A stretch of 13,320 bases of DNA, taken from JANNAT01 sp043766915. Its GTDB lineage: Bacteria; Pseudomonadota; Alphaproteobacteria; Rhodobacterales; Rhodobacteraceae. Each line of letters begins with the position of its first letter. Position 1 is the first letter of the stretch. Both the position numbers and the translations under genes were made by a program. Under the pieces are notes generated by a model that searched no databases, was not told the origin of the DNA, and saw only the letters and a list, made by a program, of their open reading frames with translations. Location of the stretch: the NCBI GenBank assembly GCA_043766915.1, contig JAYUHO010000175.1:1-13320 (forward strand), in the 5' to 3' direction. Shown in pieces: positions 1 through 6,685 of this stretch.

Positions 1-437
1 GCGATGGCAACGCGCTGTTTTTGGCCACCAGACAACTGGCTGACCATCTTATCCGCCGCATCGGGCAGATCGACCAGCGCCAGCAATTCTTCGGCGCGCG
101 CCCGGCGCTTGGCTTTGCTTACGCCGCGCACTTCCAGACCAAAAGCAATATTTTCCCAGATCGGCATCAGCGGGAACAGCGCAAGGTTTTGAAAGATCAG
201 CGCGGTGGGGCGTTGATTGGGGCGTTGGCCCGCCATATCCTTGCCCCCGATGCGGATTGCGCCCGAGGACGGATCTGTAAATCCCGAAATCATCCTTAGA
301 ATCGTGGTTTTGCCACAGCCGGATGGCCCCAGAAACGAAAAGAACTCTCCGGGTTGGATGCTGACATTCACATGATCAACGGCACGGAACGTTCCGAAAT
401 CACAACAGACATTATCAAGATCAATCCCGGCACTCAT
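1..437 (-). CDS. ABC transporter ATP-binding protein, PotA-like (partial, runs off left edge)
   Basis: This is the nucleotide-binding subunit of an ABC importer and would power uptake from the cytoplasmic face of the inner membrane. Only the first 145 or so residues are in the window. Visible motifs are Walker A GPSGCGKT (residues 37-44), a Q-loop in IFQNLALFP (Q83) and the ABC signature LSGGQKQRVAIA (from residue 135). Walker B and the C-terminal regulatory domain lie beyond the edge. The Q-loop region and the following ENIAFGLEVRG resemble PotA/FbpC-type ATPases of polyamine and related importers. The ATG at 437 is preceded by a purine-rich GGGGAAGG about 9 nt upstream. The substrate-binding protein of the same system lies just upstream on the same strand, and permease genes are expected past the left edge. 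The substrate cannot be fixed from sequence alone. Confidence 0.93.
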   Translation of the reverse strand, partial: MSAGIDLDNVCCDFGTFRAVDHVNVSIQPGEFFSFLGPSGCGKTTILRMISGFTDPSSGAIRIGGKDMAGQRPNQRPTALIFQNLALFPLMPIWENIAFGLEVRGVSKAKRRARAEELLALVDLPDAADKMVSQLSGGQKQRVAI

Positions 438-463
438 GGATACAGCCTTCCCCTTGGACGTGT

Positions 464-493
464 TTTATATTTTTGTGCAGATTAACAGGACAC
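464..493 (-). promoter_or_regulatory. possible promoter of the ABC ATPase gene
   Basis: Read on the minus strand there is GTGTCC, an 18-nt spacer and TATAAA, ending about 26 nt before the ATG. The -10 is good and the -35 is weak (3 of 6). An own promoter would make sense because a strong terminator separates this gene from the one upstream. Confidence 0.3.
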
Positions 494-615
494 ACCGGGG
501 GTGCAACGCTTATTGCCAGATTGCGCAGCTCTGTCAGTCCAGAAGTCCAACCATAAGTAATCCCGCCGTCCAACGTCAGATGACTTCTTACTTACCCAAA
601 ATTTGGGCAGAAAAA

Positions 616-647
616 AACTCGCCGGGTCTGAAAGGACCCGGCGAGTT
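616..647 (-). terminator. strong intrinsic terminator after the substrate-binding protein gene
   Basis: A perfect 13-bp inverted repeat (AACTCGCCGGGTC / GACCCGGCGAGTT) with a 6-nt loop is followed on the minus strand by a run of seven T. It begins 16 nt after the TAA stop of the binding-protein gene. It should end most transcripts there and let only a fraction continue into the ATPase gene, a common way to make more binding protein than membrane components. Confidence 0.92.
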
Positions 648-663
648 GATCAGGCATCCCGTC

Positions 664-1791
664 TTACGAGGCCTTGTACTTGTCCGCATATTCGCCGCGC
701 TTGGCGACAAATTCTGCCGACTGGTCTGGCCACCACCACAGAGCGGCCAGCTTGGCATCATCAAATGCCGAGTTGTAATAGGCCGCAACTTCTGGGTTCA
801 GCTTGTCTGCAGCGCCCTTGCCAACCGGGTTCGACGAGAACGCCGATGCCCAAGCGGCAGCGCCATCTGGCGACGAAACCCACTTGGCCAGCTCATGCGC
901 CTGATCGACGTTGACGGCGTTCTTCATCAGCATAAAGCCCTGGTGCCAGGCAAACGCACCTTCAGACGGAGCCGCATAACCAAAGCCATCATTGCGCAGG
1001 TTATAGCCGGTTGAATCCCAGCACAGACCAACGGTTGCTCCGTTTGCCACAAAGCCGGCATTGGCGTCATTCTCGCCTGCCCACCACTGAACCACGTTGC
1101 CTTTGGCCTTTACGCATTCTGCCAATGCGATGTCCCACAATTCAACCATGGCACCCATATCAGAGTAGCCATCAATCCACGGGCGCGGCAGTTTGCCTTG
1201 GGTCTCAAGCAGACGGCCCATCGCGGCAAGCGCCGAACGTGGACGCACGGTTACTTTGTTGGCCGGATCAAACAGGGCTGCCAGGCTTGCGCCATTTGGC
1301 ATTACGGCTGCCTCTTTATTGTAAACAATGGCTTCTGTGCCCCAGTTCGACGGCACATACAGCAATTTGCCTTCTTTGCGCGACCGCTCACCCGCGCTGC
1401 CATCGGCCAAACCTGGCAGGTAGTCGCCCATCGCCAGTTTGGATTCGTCCCAAGCTGCAACCATGCCATTGGTGGCATATTGGCCCACGGTGTCGATGGT
1501 CGGCTCCATCATGTCGATGCCGCCCGCTTCCATAGCTATTTTGGAGGCGGCAAAAATACCGTCATTGTCTGGCTGTTCGGTGAAGTTGACCTTGATGCCG
1601 GTTGCGGCGGTGAAGGCCGGGAATACGGTCTCGGCAAGGGCGGTATAGCCCGCCCAGCCTGTAAAGTTCAGCTCGCCCGACGAGGCAAGCGCCTTGGACG
1701 AGATCAGTGCAGGCGCCGCAAGGGCACCGATGCCAGCTGCAGAAGTTTTCAAAAAGCTGCGGCGGCTATAGCCTTGGTCGTGGTTTTTCAC
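664..1791 (-). CDS. ABC transporter periplasmic substrate-binding protein (spermidine/putrescine-type family)
   Basis: This 375-residue extracellular solute-binding protein delivers a ligand to the ABC importer encoded downstream. The N-terminus has a Tat motif, SRRSFLKTSAAG (residues 9-20), followed by a hydrophobic stretch and an Ala-rich cleavage region near ALAS. The mature start LNFTGWAGYTALAETVFPAF is typical of PotD-like proteins. The protein is Trp-rich in places (WALWWWP-like end), which suits a cation-pi ligand site. I chose GTG at 1791 because GGGAGA lies 7-12 nt before it and the Tat signal follows directly. The in-frame ATG at 1902 would add 37 residues with no signal character. 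The gene has its own promoter, a structured leader and a strong terminator. The ligand is inferred at family level only (polyamine or a related small cation or amino compound). Confidence 0.9.
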   Translation of the reverse strand: MKNHDQGYSRRSFLKTSAAGIGALAAPALISSKALASSGELNFTGWAGYTALAETVFPAFTAATGIKVNFTEQPDNDGIFAASKIAMEAGGIDMMEPTIDTVGQYATNGMVAAWDESKLAMGDYLPGLADGSAGERSRKEGKLLYVPSNWGTEAIVYNKEAAVMPNGASLAALFDPANKVTVRPRSALAAMGRLLETQGKLPRPWIDGYSDMGAMVELWDIALAECVKAKGNVVQWWAGENDANAGFVANGATVGLCWDSTGYNLRNDGFGYAAPSEGAFAWHQGFMLMKNAVNVDQAHELAKWVSSPDGAAAWASAFSSNPVGKGAADKLNPEVAAYYNSAFDDAKLAALWWWPDQSAEFVAKRGEYADKYKAS

Positions 1792-1811
1792 GGGTCGTCT
1801 CCCTGATGTTG

Positions 1812-1853
1812 ATCCGCTGTTACGGATGATAGAAAGGCGCTTTGGGAAGCGCC
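1812..1853 (-). promoter_or_regulatory. two tandem stem-loops in the leader of the binding-protein gene
   Basis: In the minus-strand transcript the first hairpin is GGCGCTT-CCCA-AAGCGCC (1853-1836), followed by TTTCT. The second is ATCCG-TAACAG-CGGAT (1827-1812), ending 9 nt before the Shine-Dalgarno region. The first resembles a short attenuator or an mRNA-stabilising stem. Function is inferred. Confidence 0.45.
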
Positions 1854-1884
1854 CGATTTGGTAGGGCAGAACTGGCACAGATTC

Positions 1885-1902
1885 GTGACACCGAAGTGAC
1901 AC
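1885..1902. repeat. direct repeat GTGACAC with 11-bp period
   Basis: GTGACAC occurs at 1885-1891 and 1896-1902, separated by CGAA. The 11-bp period places both copies on the same face of the helix. They lie downstream of the putative -10 box of the binding-protein gene, so a repressor bound here could block transcription. Further TGACA/TGTCA half-sites lie at about 1939-2000. Confidence 0.4.
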
Positions 1903-1928
1903 GCGCTGCCAATGCTCCCTCTACTAAA

Positions 1929-1959
1929 AGCATACTCTGTGACGGGGGCAAGCTGTCAA
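1929..1959 (-). promoter_or_regulatory. sigma70-type promoter for the binding-protein gene
   Basis: On the minus strand a perfect -35 TTGACA (1959-1954) is followed after 19 nt by TATGCT (1934-1929). The spacer is long, but the boxes are good and lie in the non-coding gap between the M16-like gene and the binding-protein gene. The predicted leader is about 130 nt. Confidence 0.5.
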
Positions 1960-2024
1960 CTAAACTTGTGTCATAAAACTTTCGCATTACCCGATGTCAC
2001 ATACAATTGTGGCATTTGGTGCGT

Positions 2025-3395
2025 TTACGGGCAGGCCAGCACATCTTGCGGTTGCGATATGACGCAGGCCCCCGGCAGGGCATTGGGATCGGGTGAAATC
2101 GCCACAAAAATCAGATCGGACGCGGGGGCATAAGCCGCTGCAAACCTGTGCTGCACCGACTCAGGCGTTACTTTGGCCAACATCGCCTCAAGATCCAGAA
2201 TAAGCAAAGGGTTATTGCCGTCCAGCATCGCCTCAAGCATGGCACCTGCCCGGTTCGCCGGATCATTTTTCACGCCCGACAGATTGCTGGCCAGTTGCGC
2301 CGACCAGCGCGTAAGCTCGGCCGTTGGGGCGGGCTGGTTGCCCATCTGCACGTAGGTTTTGATCGCTGTCTCACGCGCAATTGCCACCTGTTCGGTGGGA
2401 ATCTGTCCTGACATCACCAGTATCCGGTTCTGTCGGCTGAACGCATCAATCGCGGCACCAAACACGGTGGGAGTGCCAAGCTGCGCGGTCATCGCCAAGG
2501 CCAGCATCGCGTCGTCATCCCCGCCCAGAATATATGATCCGATGATATCATCCATCTCTCCGGCGTCGCCGGTCGGCGGCATGGTCGCTATCACCGCAAG
2601 CGTGGTGTTTGTTGCCGATGGCACATGCATCACAATGCTGCGCGGGCGTAAATCCATCGGCTTGATCAGGGCCGCTGGTGCGGCTGTGTCGGACAACCCC
2701 GCAAACAACAAATCCACGGCCCGCCCGGCGGCGTCGGCGTCAATCGGCCCCGCCACGGCGATCAAAGCGCCTGCCGCCACCACGGTTTCACGATGCCATT
2801 TTTCAACATCTGCATCGGTCACAGCCCGGATCAAATCAGCATTCGAAAAAGACAGGCTTTCAGAATAGCCCGGCTGATCTTTCATCACCAGCATGCGCAG
2901 GGCCAGAAAGGCTTGTTCGTTGGCCCCCTGATAGATATCGGACTGGCTTTGCGCCGCCGCCCCGCGCAATTGGTTCAGCAGGTCAGTTGGCAGTGCAGGG
3001 GTGCGCAGCACGCTGTTGGTCAGCGCCACGGCCTGATCGAGCGTGGCAGGCGGCGCATTTACCGCGCCGCGCAGAGTGACCCCCGATTGAAACAAATAGG
3101 CCTCTGCGCCCAATCCGGTCATCGCATCTTGCACCTTTTGCGCGGACAGATCAACGGTCCCGCCCAACAGCAGCATTTTCGTGGCCAGGTTCGACACTTC
3201 GGGATTGTTGCTGGCGTCCAATGCCCAAGGCATCGGCCAATAGACCTGCACCGAAACCATCTTGGCGTCCGGCAGCGGCAAATGCGCATAGCTGTGGCCA
3301 GCGGGCGATGTCAGCAAACCTGCCGGGGCGTCTTCTTTGCAGCCGATCAAACCAGGCAAGGCAACGAGGACGGCAAAAATTGGGAAAAGGCGCAT
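2025..3395 (-). CDS. M16 (insulinase/pitrilysin)-like lipoprotein lacking the zinc-binding motif
   Basis: This 456-residue exported protein has the M16 peptidase architecture but probably no peptidase activity. The N-terminus is a lipoprotein signal with lipobox L16-I17-G18-C19, so it should be lipid-anchored in the envelope. The segment NLATKMLLLGGT (residues 69-80) aligns by eye with the family's AHFLEHMLFKGT. The zinc ligands and catalytic Glu are thus replaced by Leu70, Lys73 and Met74. The following GLGAEAYLFQSGVTLRGAV and the repeated fold in the second half support the family. Non-catalytic M16 subunits usually pair with an active partner, but none is in the window. ATG at 3395 has GGAG 9 nt upstream; an in-frame TTG at 3398 is the alternative. 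It is divergent from the multicopper oxidase gene. Confidence 0.8.
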   Translation of the reverse strand: MRLFPIFAVLVALPGLIGCKEDAPAGLLTSPAGHSYAHLPLPDAKMVSVQVYWPMPWALDASNNPEVSNLATKMLLLGGTVDLSAQKVQDAMTGLGAEAYLFQSGVTLRGAVNAPPATLDQAVALTNSVLRTPALPTDLLNQLRGAAAQSQSDIYQGANEQAFLALRMLVMKDQPGYSESLSFSNADLIRAVTDADVEKWHRETVVAAGALIAVAGPIDADAAGRAVDLLFAGLSDTAAPAALIKPMDLRPRSIVMHVPSATNTTLAVIATMPPTGDAGEMDDIIGSYILGGDDDAMLALAMTAQLGTPTVFGAAIDAFSRQNRILVMSGQIPTEQVAIARETAIKTYVQMGNQPAPTAELTRWSAQLASNLSGVKNDPANRAGAMLEAMLDGNNPLLILDLEAMLAKVTPESVQHRFAAAYAPASDLIFVAISPDPNALPGACVISQPQDVLACP

Positions 3396-3511
3396 CAATA
3401 AAGTCTCCGTCCAGCACCGTGTTGGCCGCGATATGGCTTGAGGTGTGGCATAGCTTGCACGCCAGTCATAGCACCGACCGAGATGCCGCAGGCGGCAGCG
3501 GGTGAATTTTC

Positions 3512-3540
3512 TTGTGCCGCCTTTTATATCCGATAATAAT
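3512..3540 (+). promoter_or_regulatory. possible promoter of the multicopper oxidase gene
   Basis: TTGTGC, a 17-nt spacer and AATAAT lie about 65 nt before the oxidase ATG in the divergent intergenic region. The area TATATCCGATAATAAT is AT-rich against a GC-rich background. The exact boxes are uncertain. Confidence 0.3.
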
Positions 3541-3604
3541 ACTCAGGATAACGGGGTGCATTGAACAACGCCCCAAAGACCTGCAACGCCAAGGATAGCG
3601 CGCA

Positions 3605-4984
3605 ATGGACCGACGCGGCTTTTTAACCAGTGCCGCCGCCGCAACGGGGCTGGCTGGCCTTGGATGGGCGGGATGGCCGCGCGCCGCACGGGCAGCGGAT
3701 GTTATTTTGCGCCCGCAGCCTGCCCGGTTCAAAATTGGGTCGGCTGTCACGGAGAATATGTTCAGCCTTTCCCCGGATGCCCCGCCGCCCGTGATTTGGA
3801 TGACGCAAGGCCAACGGTTCATTGCCGATCTGGACAATGCCTTGCCAGAAGAAACCACGCTGCATTGGCACGGAATCCGGGTGCCCGCCCGCATGGACGG
3901 CGTGCCCTATCTGGCGCAAGATCCGGTGCCGGCGGGGCAGTCATTTCGCTATGATTTCACCCCACCTGATGCTGGCAGCTATTGGTATCATCCTCATTGT
4001 AATACGCTCGATCAGATGGCGCGTGGCCTCACCGGGCTGATTGTGGTGAAAGAGACGGCGGATCCGGGGTTCGACGCCGATCTGCCGGTAAACCTGCGCG
4101 ATTTCAGGTTGGGATCGGCCGATCAGTTTATCGAGTTTTTCAAGGCCCGCTCTGCCTCACGCGGCGGCACGCTGGGCACGGTGGTGACGGCGAACTGGCA
4201 GGTGGGATTGCGCCAGGATGTCCCCGCGGGCGGGATGGTGCGGGTTCGACTGGTGGCAACCGATCCGGCGCGGATTTACAAGATACGGCTGGCTGGGGCG
4301 TCTGCTGTGATTGTGGCGCTGGATGGCCAACCTGTGCCGGGCGGGCAATTGCCGTTGGGGCCAGATGCCCTGCTGCTGGCTCCGGGTCAGCGCGCCGATC
4401 TGGCGGTGCTGATGCCCGGCGTTGAAGGGGCAGAGGTGGTTATCACCACCGACAAACCCGGCGGCGCAACGGATCTGATCCGCTTGCGCGCGGTCGGGAT
4501 CAGTCTGGGCCGCACCCTTGGCGATGTGCCGGTCTTGCCGCCCAACCCGATTGCGCAGCCCGATCTGGATCAGGCCGATATCCTGGAATTTGTCTTTGGC
4601 TGGGCCCCGGGCGACACACCGCAACCCAGCCTGTGCGGGTCTTTGGGGTATAGTTTCTGGTCGATCAACCGCAAATCCTGGCCGGGTGACTTTCCAAACC
4701 CGTTCGCCCCTCTGGCCGAAATGGCGTTGGGCAAATCCTATATCCTGCGCCTGAAGAATGAGACGGAAAACGATCATCCAATTCATTTGCACGGGATGAC
4801 CTTTCAACTGCTGCGATCCGACAAACGCGCACTGTTGCCGCTGTTTACCGATACCGCGCTGTTGCAGGCGCATGAGACGATGGACGTGGCAGTGGTGGCG
4901 GACAATCCCGGCGATTGGATGTTCCATTGCCATGTGATCGAGCATCAGAAAACCGGCCTGTCAGGGTATCTGCGGGTAAGCTAA
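3605..4984 (+). CDS. Tat-exported multicopper oxidase
   Basis: This 459-residue three-cupredoxin-domain oxidase would couple one-electron oxidation of a substrate to reduction of O2 to water in the periplasm. The Tat signal is DRRGFLT followed by an Ala/Gly-rich stretch ending ARA-A near residue 30. All four copper motifs are visible: HWHG (87-90), HPH (129-131), HPIHLHG (391-397) and HCHVIEHQKTGL (441-452). Ten residues after Cys442 the type 1 axial position is Leu452 rather than Met, which usually raises the redox potential. There is no Met-rich insert like that of CueO. AAGGA lies 9 nt before the ATG. The downstream imelysin/cytochrome operon suggests ferroxidase or another metal-oxidase role. 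A copper-tolerance oxidase or laccase-like enzyme is possible; substrate is not determined by sequence. Confidence 0.93.
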   Translation: MDRRGFLTSAAAATGLAGLGWAGWPRAARAADVILRPQPARFKIGSAVTENMFSLSPDAPPPVIWMTQGQRFIADLDNALPEETTLHWHGIRVPARMDGVPYLAQDPVPAGQSFRYDFTPPDAGSYWYHPHCNTLDQMARGLTGLIVVKETADPGFDADLPVNLRDFRLGSADQFIEFFKARSASRGGTLGTVVTANWQVGLRQDVPAGGMVRVRLVATDPARIYKIRLAGASAVIVALDGQPVPGGQLPLGPDALLLAPGQRADLAVLMPGVEGAEVVITTDKPGGATDLIRLRAVGISLGRTLGDVPVLPPNPIAQPDLDQADILEFVFGWAPGDTPQPSLCGSLGYSFWSINRKSWPGDFPNPFAPLAEMALGKSYILRLKNETENDHPIHLHGMTFQLLRSDKRALLPLFTDTALLQAHETMDVAVVADNPGDWMFHCHVIEHQKTGLSGYLRVS

Positions 4985-4985
4985 A

Positions 4986-5079
4986 GCGGTTCAGGTTTTG
5001 ATGGAAACAAGGACATCGGAAATCGCGTTCGCGCAAAGCGAGAGGCCGCGAATTCCGAGTCCAGACAAACCTGAACCGC
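4986..5079. repeat. 94-nt imperfect palindromic element
   Basis: The outer arms are a perfect 13-bp inverted repeat, GCGGTTCAGGTTT (4986-4998) and AAACCTGAACCGC (5067-5079). Pairing continues inward: GGACATCGGAAATCGCG matches the reverse complement of CGCGAATTCCGAGTCC with small bulges, and the tip TCGC-GCAAA-GCGA closes. The element starts one base after the oxidase stop codon. It resembles a REP/MITE-like mobile palindrome or a structured 3' RNA end. Copy number elsewhere cannot be seen here. Confidence 0.75.
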
Positions 5080-5251
5080 CCCTGGGCTTGGGGGGCAAGG
5101 TGGCCGCCCGCGCACAGTCGGAGGTTTCACACCCCATAGCTGCGCCAACGGGACTGCCGCGTGAGGTATTTTGACCAAGATAAATTCAGGTTTTCGTAAA
5201 ATTGGGGGGAGGTCTGCTGAAGTGCATGTCTAAAAACGGCTTCCGTATATC

Positions 5252-5294
5252 TGACTAAAAGAATCGGAATTGACATATCCTAGTTTTTTAGTCA
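5252..5294. promoter_or_regulatory. operator candidate: 9-bp inverted repeat around a -35 box
   Basis: TGACTAAAA (5252-5260) and TTTTAGTCA (5286-5294) are perfect inverted copies 25 bp apart. A consensus -35 TTGACA (5270-5275) lies between them, with a weak -10 near 5295-5303. A regulator binding both arms would cover the promoter of the imelysin operon. Operons of this type are normally iron-controlled, so an iron regulator of Rhodobacterales (IscR/RirA/Irr type) is an inference worth testing. Confidence 0.55.
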
Positions 5295-5358
5295 CCTTAT
5301 CTTAAAGTCGCGGTTGTGCGGCGCGTTCTGATGCTTCTCCAGTCCAAAGGTCATCCCG

Positions 5359-6621
5359 ATGTCTCGAATATTTCTTGCTGTAGCCGCCACGGCTGCAATG
5401 ACAGCACTGCCCGCCTTTGCGGTTGAGAAAACCGACGTGCTGACCACTTATGCCGATATCGCAGCAGCCAAATATGCCGACAGTCTGACAACCGCGCAGA
5501 CGTTACAACTGGCCGTGGCCAGCCTGATCGCCGCACCGTCGGCCAAGGCGATGGCGGCCGCCCGCGCCGCCTATCTGGCCGCGCGGGGGCCCTATATGCA
5601 AACCGAGGTCTACCGTTTTGGCAATCCGATTGTCGATGACTGGGAAGGGCGGGTCAATGCTTGGCCGTTAGATGAAGGGCTGATTGACTATGTCGATGCC
5701 GGTTATGGCGGACCGACGGATGAGAACGAATATGCCGCCCTGAATGTCATCGCCAATCCCAGGTTCACCCTTGCAGGCACAGAGATCGACGCCAGTCTGA
5801 TCACGCCTGCGTTGCTTGGCGACACGCTGAACGAAGCTGATGGTGTTTCAGCGAATGTGGCCTCGGGATATCATGCCATCGAATTTTTGTTATGGGGGCA
5901 GGATTTGAACGGCACCGGGCCGGGCGCAGGCGCGCGGGTCTGGACCGATTATGCGATGGGCGACACCTGCACCAACGCCAATTGTGACCGACGCGCCCAG
6001 TATCTGCAGGCAGCGACCACGCTGTTGGTCGATGATCTGGCCTGGATGGCCGGGCAATGGGGCGATGCGGGTGCGGCGCGGACCGCCGTGTTGGCAGACC
6101 CCGATGCGGGCATTGGCATGATGCTGACAGGCATGGGATCGCTGTCTTATGGCGAATTGGCCGGTCAACGCATGAAGCTGGGCGTCTTGCTGAACGACCC
6201 CGAAGAAGAGCAGGATTGCTTTTCCGACAACACCCAAAACAGCCATTATATGGACGGGATCGGCATTCAGGGCACCTATCTTGGCCGGTACACCCGGCTG
6301 GATGGCACGGTTGTTGACGGCGCGTCGCTGTCTGAATTGGTGGCCGAACAAGATGCAGCGGTGGATGCGCAATTGCGCGGCGAATTAGAGGCGTCTGTGG
6401 CTGCGCTGAAATCTATCGTGACCGCAGCCGAAGGTGGCATGGCCTATGACATGATGCTGGCCCAGGGCAATGGCGCCGGGGCGGCGCTGATTTTGGACGC
6501 CGTGGATAAGCTGGTGATTCAGACAAAATCCATCGAACGTGCGGTGGCGGTTTTGGATCTGAAATCCTTCAGGCTGGAAGGGTCGGACAGTCTGGATGAT
6601 CCAACTGCAGTGTTTCAATAA
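5359..6621 (+). CDS. imelysin family protein, IrpA-like (peptidase M75 family)
   Basis: This 420-residue exported protein is of the imelysin/IrpA/ICMP family, which is tied to iron uptake and may bind metal in the periplasm or at the outer membrane. A Sec signal peptide (MSRIFLAVAATAAMTALPAFA) ends near residue 21. The family motif GxHxxE is intact as G170-Y-H172-A-I-E175 followed by FLLWGQD. CFSDNTQNSHYMDGIGIQGT (from residue 287) and DDWEGRVNAWPLDEGLIDYVD-like sequence near residue 95 are also typical. Two Cys in DTCTNANCD may form a disulfide. The ATG has AAAGG 8 nt upstream. It is the first gene of a four-gene operon and lies behind the candidate operator. Despite the peptidase name, imelysins are more likely metal-binding than proteolytic. 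Confidence 0.92.
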   Translation: MSRIFLAVAATAAMTALPAFAVEKTDVLTTYADIAAAKYADSLTTAQTLQLAVASLIAAPSAKAMAAARAAYLAARGPYMQTEVYRFGNPIVDDWEGRVNAWPLDEGLIDYVDAGYGGPTDENEYAALNVIANPRFTLAGTEIDASLITPALLGDTLNEADGVSANVASGYHAIEFLLWGQDLNGTGPGAGARVWTDYAMGDTCTNANCDRRAQYLQAATTLLVDDLAWMAGQWGDAGAARTAVLADPDAGIGMMLTGMGSLSYGELAGQRMKLGVLLNDPEEEQDCFSDNTQNSHYMDGIGIQGTYLGRYTRLDGTVVDGASLSELVAEQDAAVDAQLRGELEASVAALKSIVTAAEGGMAYDMMLAQGNGAGAALILDAVDKLVIQTKSIERAVAVLDLKSFRLEGSDSLDDPTAVFQ

Positions 6622-6685
6622 CTGCGCTGTTTGCAACTACCCCGGTCGGCCTAAGTTCTCAGGTGGTGGGGGGCGTTGGGTCTGG

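Larger units (their letters stand above)
4985..5358. other. intergenic region with palindrome, recurrent-looking motif and operon promoter
   Basis: The gap between the multicopper oxidase and the first imelysin gene contains no credible gene. From left to right it holds a 94-nt palindromic element (4986-5079), a GC-rich stretch with CCCC/GGGG pairing, a motif GAGGTATTTTGACCAAGATA near 5163, and the inverted repeat with promoter before the imelysin operon. No T-run follows the palindrome, so it is not a standard intrinsic terminator for the oxidase gene. Confidence 0.6.

Noticed and set aside
436..1014. Open reading frame of 192 residues on the plus strand
   Set aside because: It is antisense to the substrate-binding protein and ABC ATPase start, has no recognisable domain, and covers the strong terminator.
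1792..1902. Longer start of the substrate-binding protein at an upstream ATG
   Set aside because: It would place 37 non-signal residues before the Tat motif and cover the leader hairpins and repeats; GTG 1791 has a good ribosome site.
4157..4945. Open reading frame of 262 residues on the minus strand
   Set aside because: It lies wholly antisense to the multicopper oxidase, is rich in His/Gln/Arg as expected from reversed GC-rich codons, and has no family features.
6596..6685. N-terminal extension of the di-haem cytochrome overlapping the first imelysin gene
   Set aside because: The extra 30 residues precede a clear signal peptide and include Cys- and Gly-rich junk; internal ATGs at 6686 or 6704 fit better.
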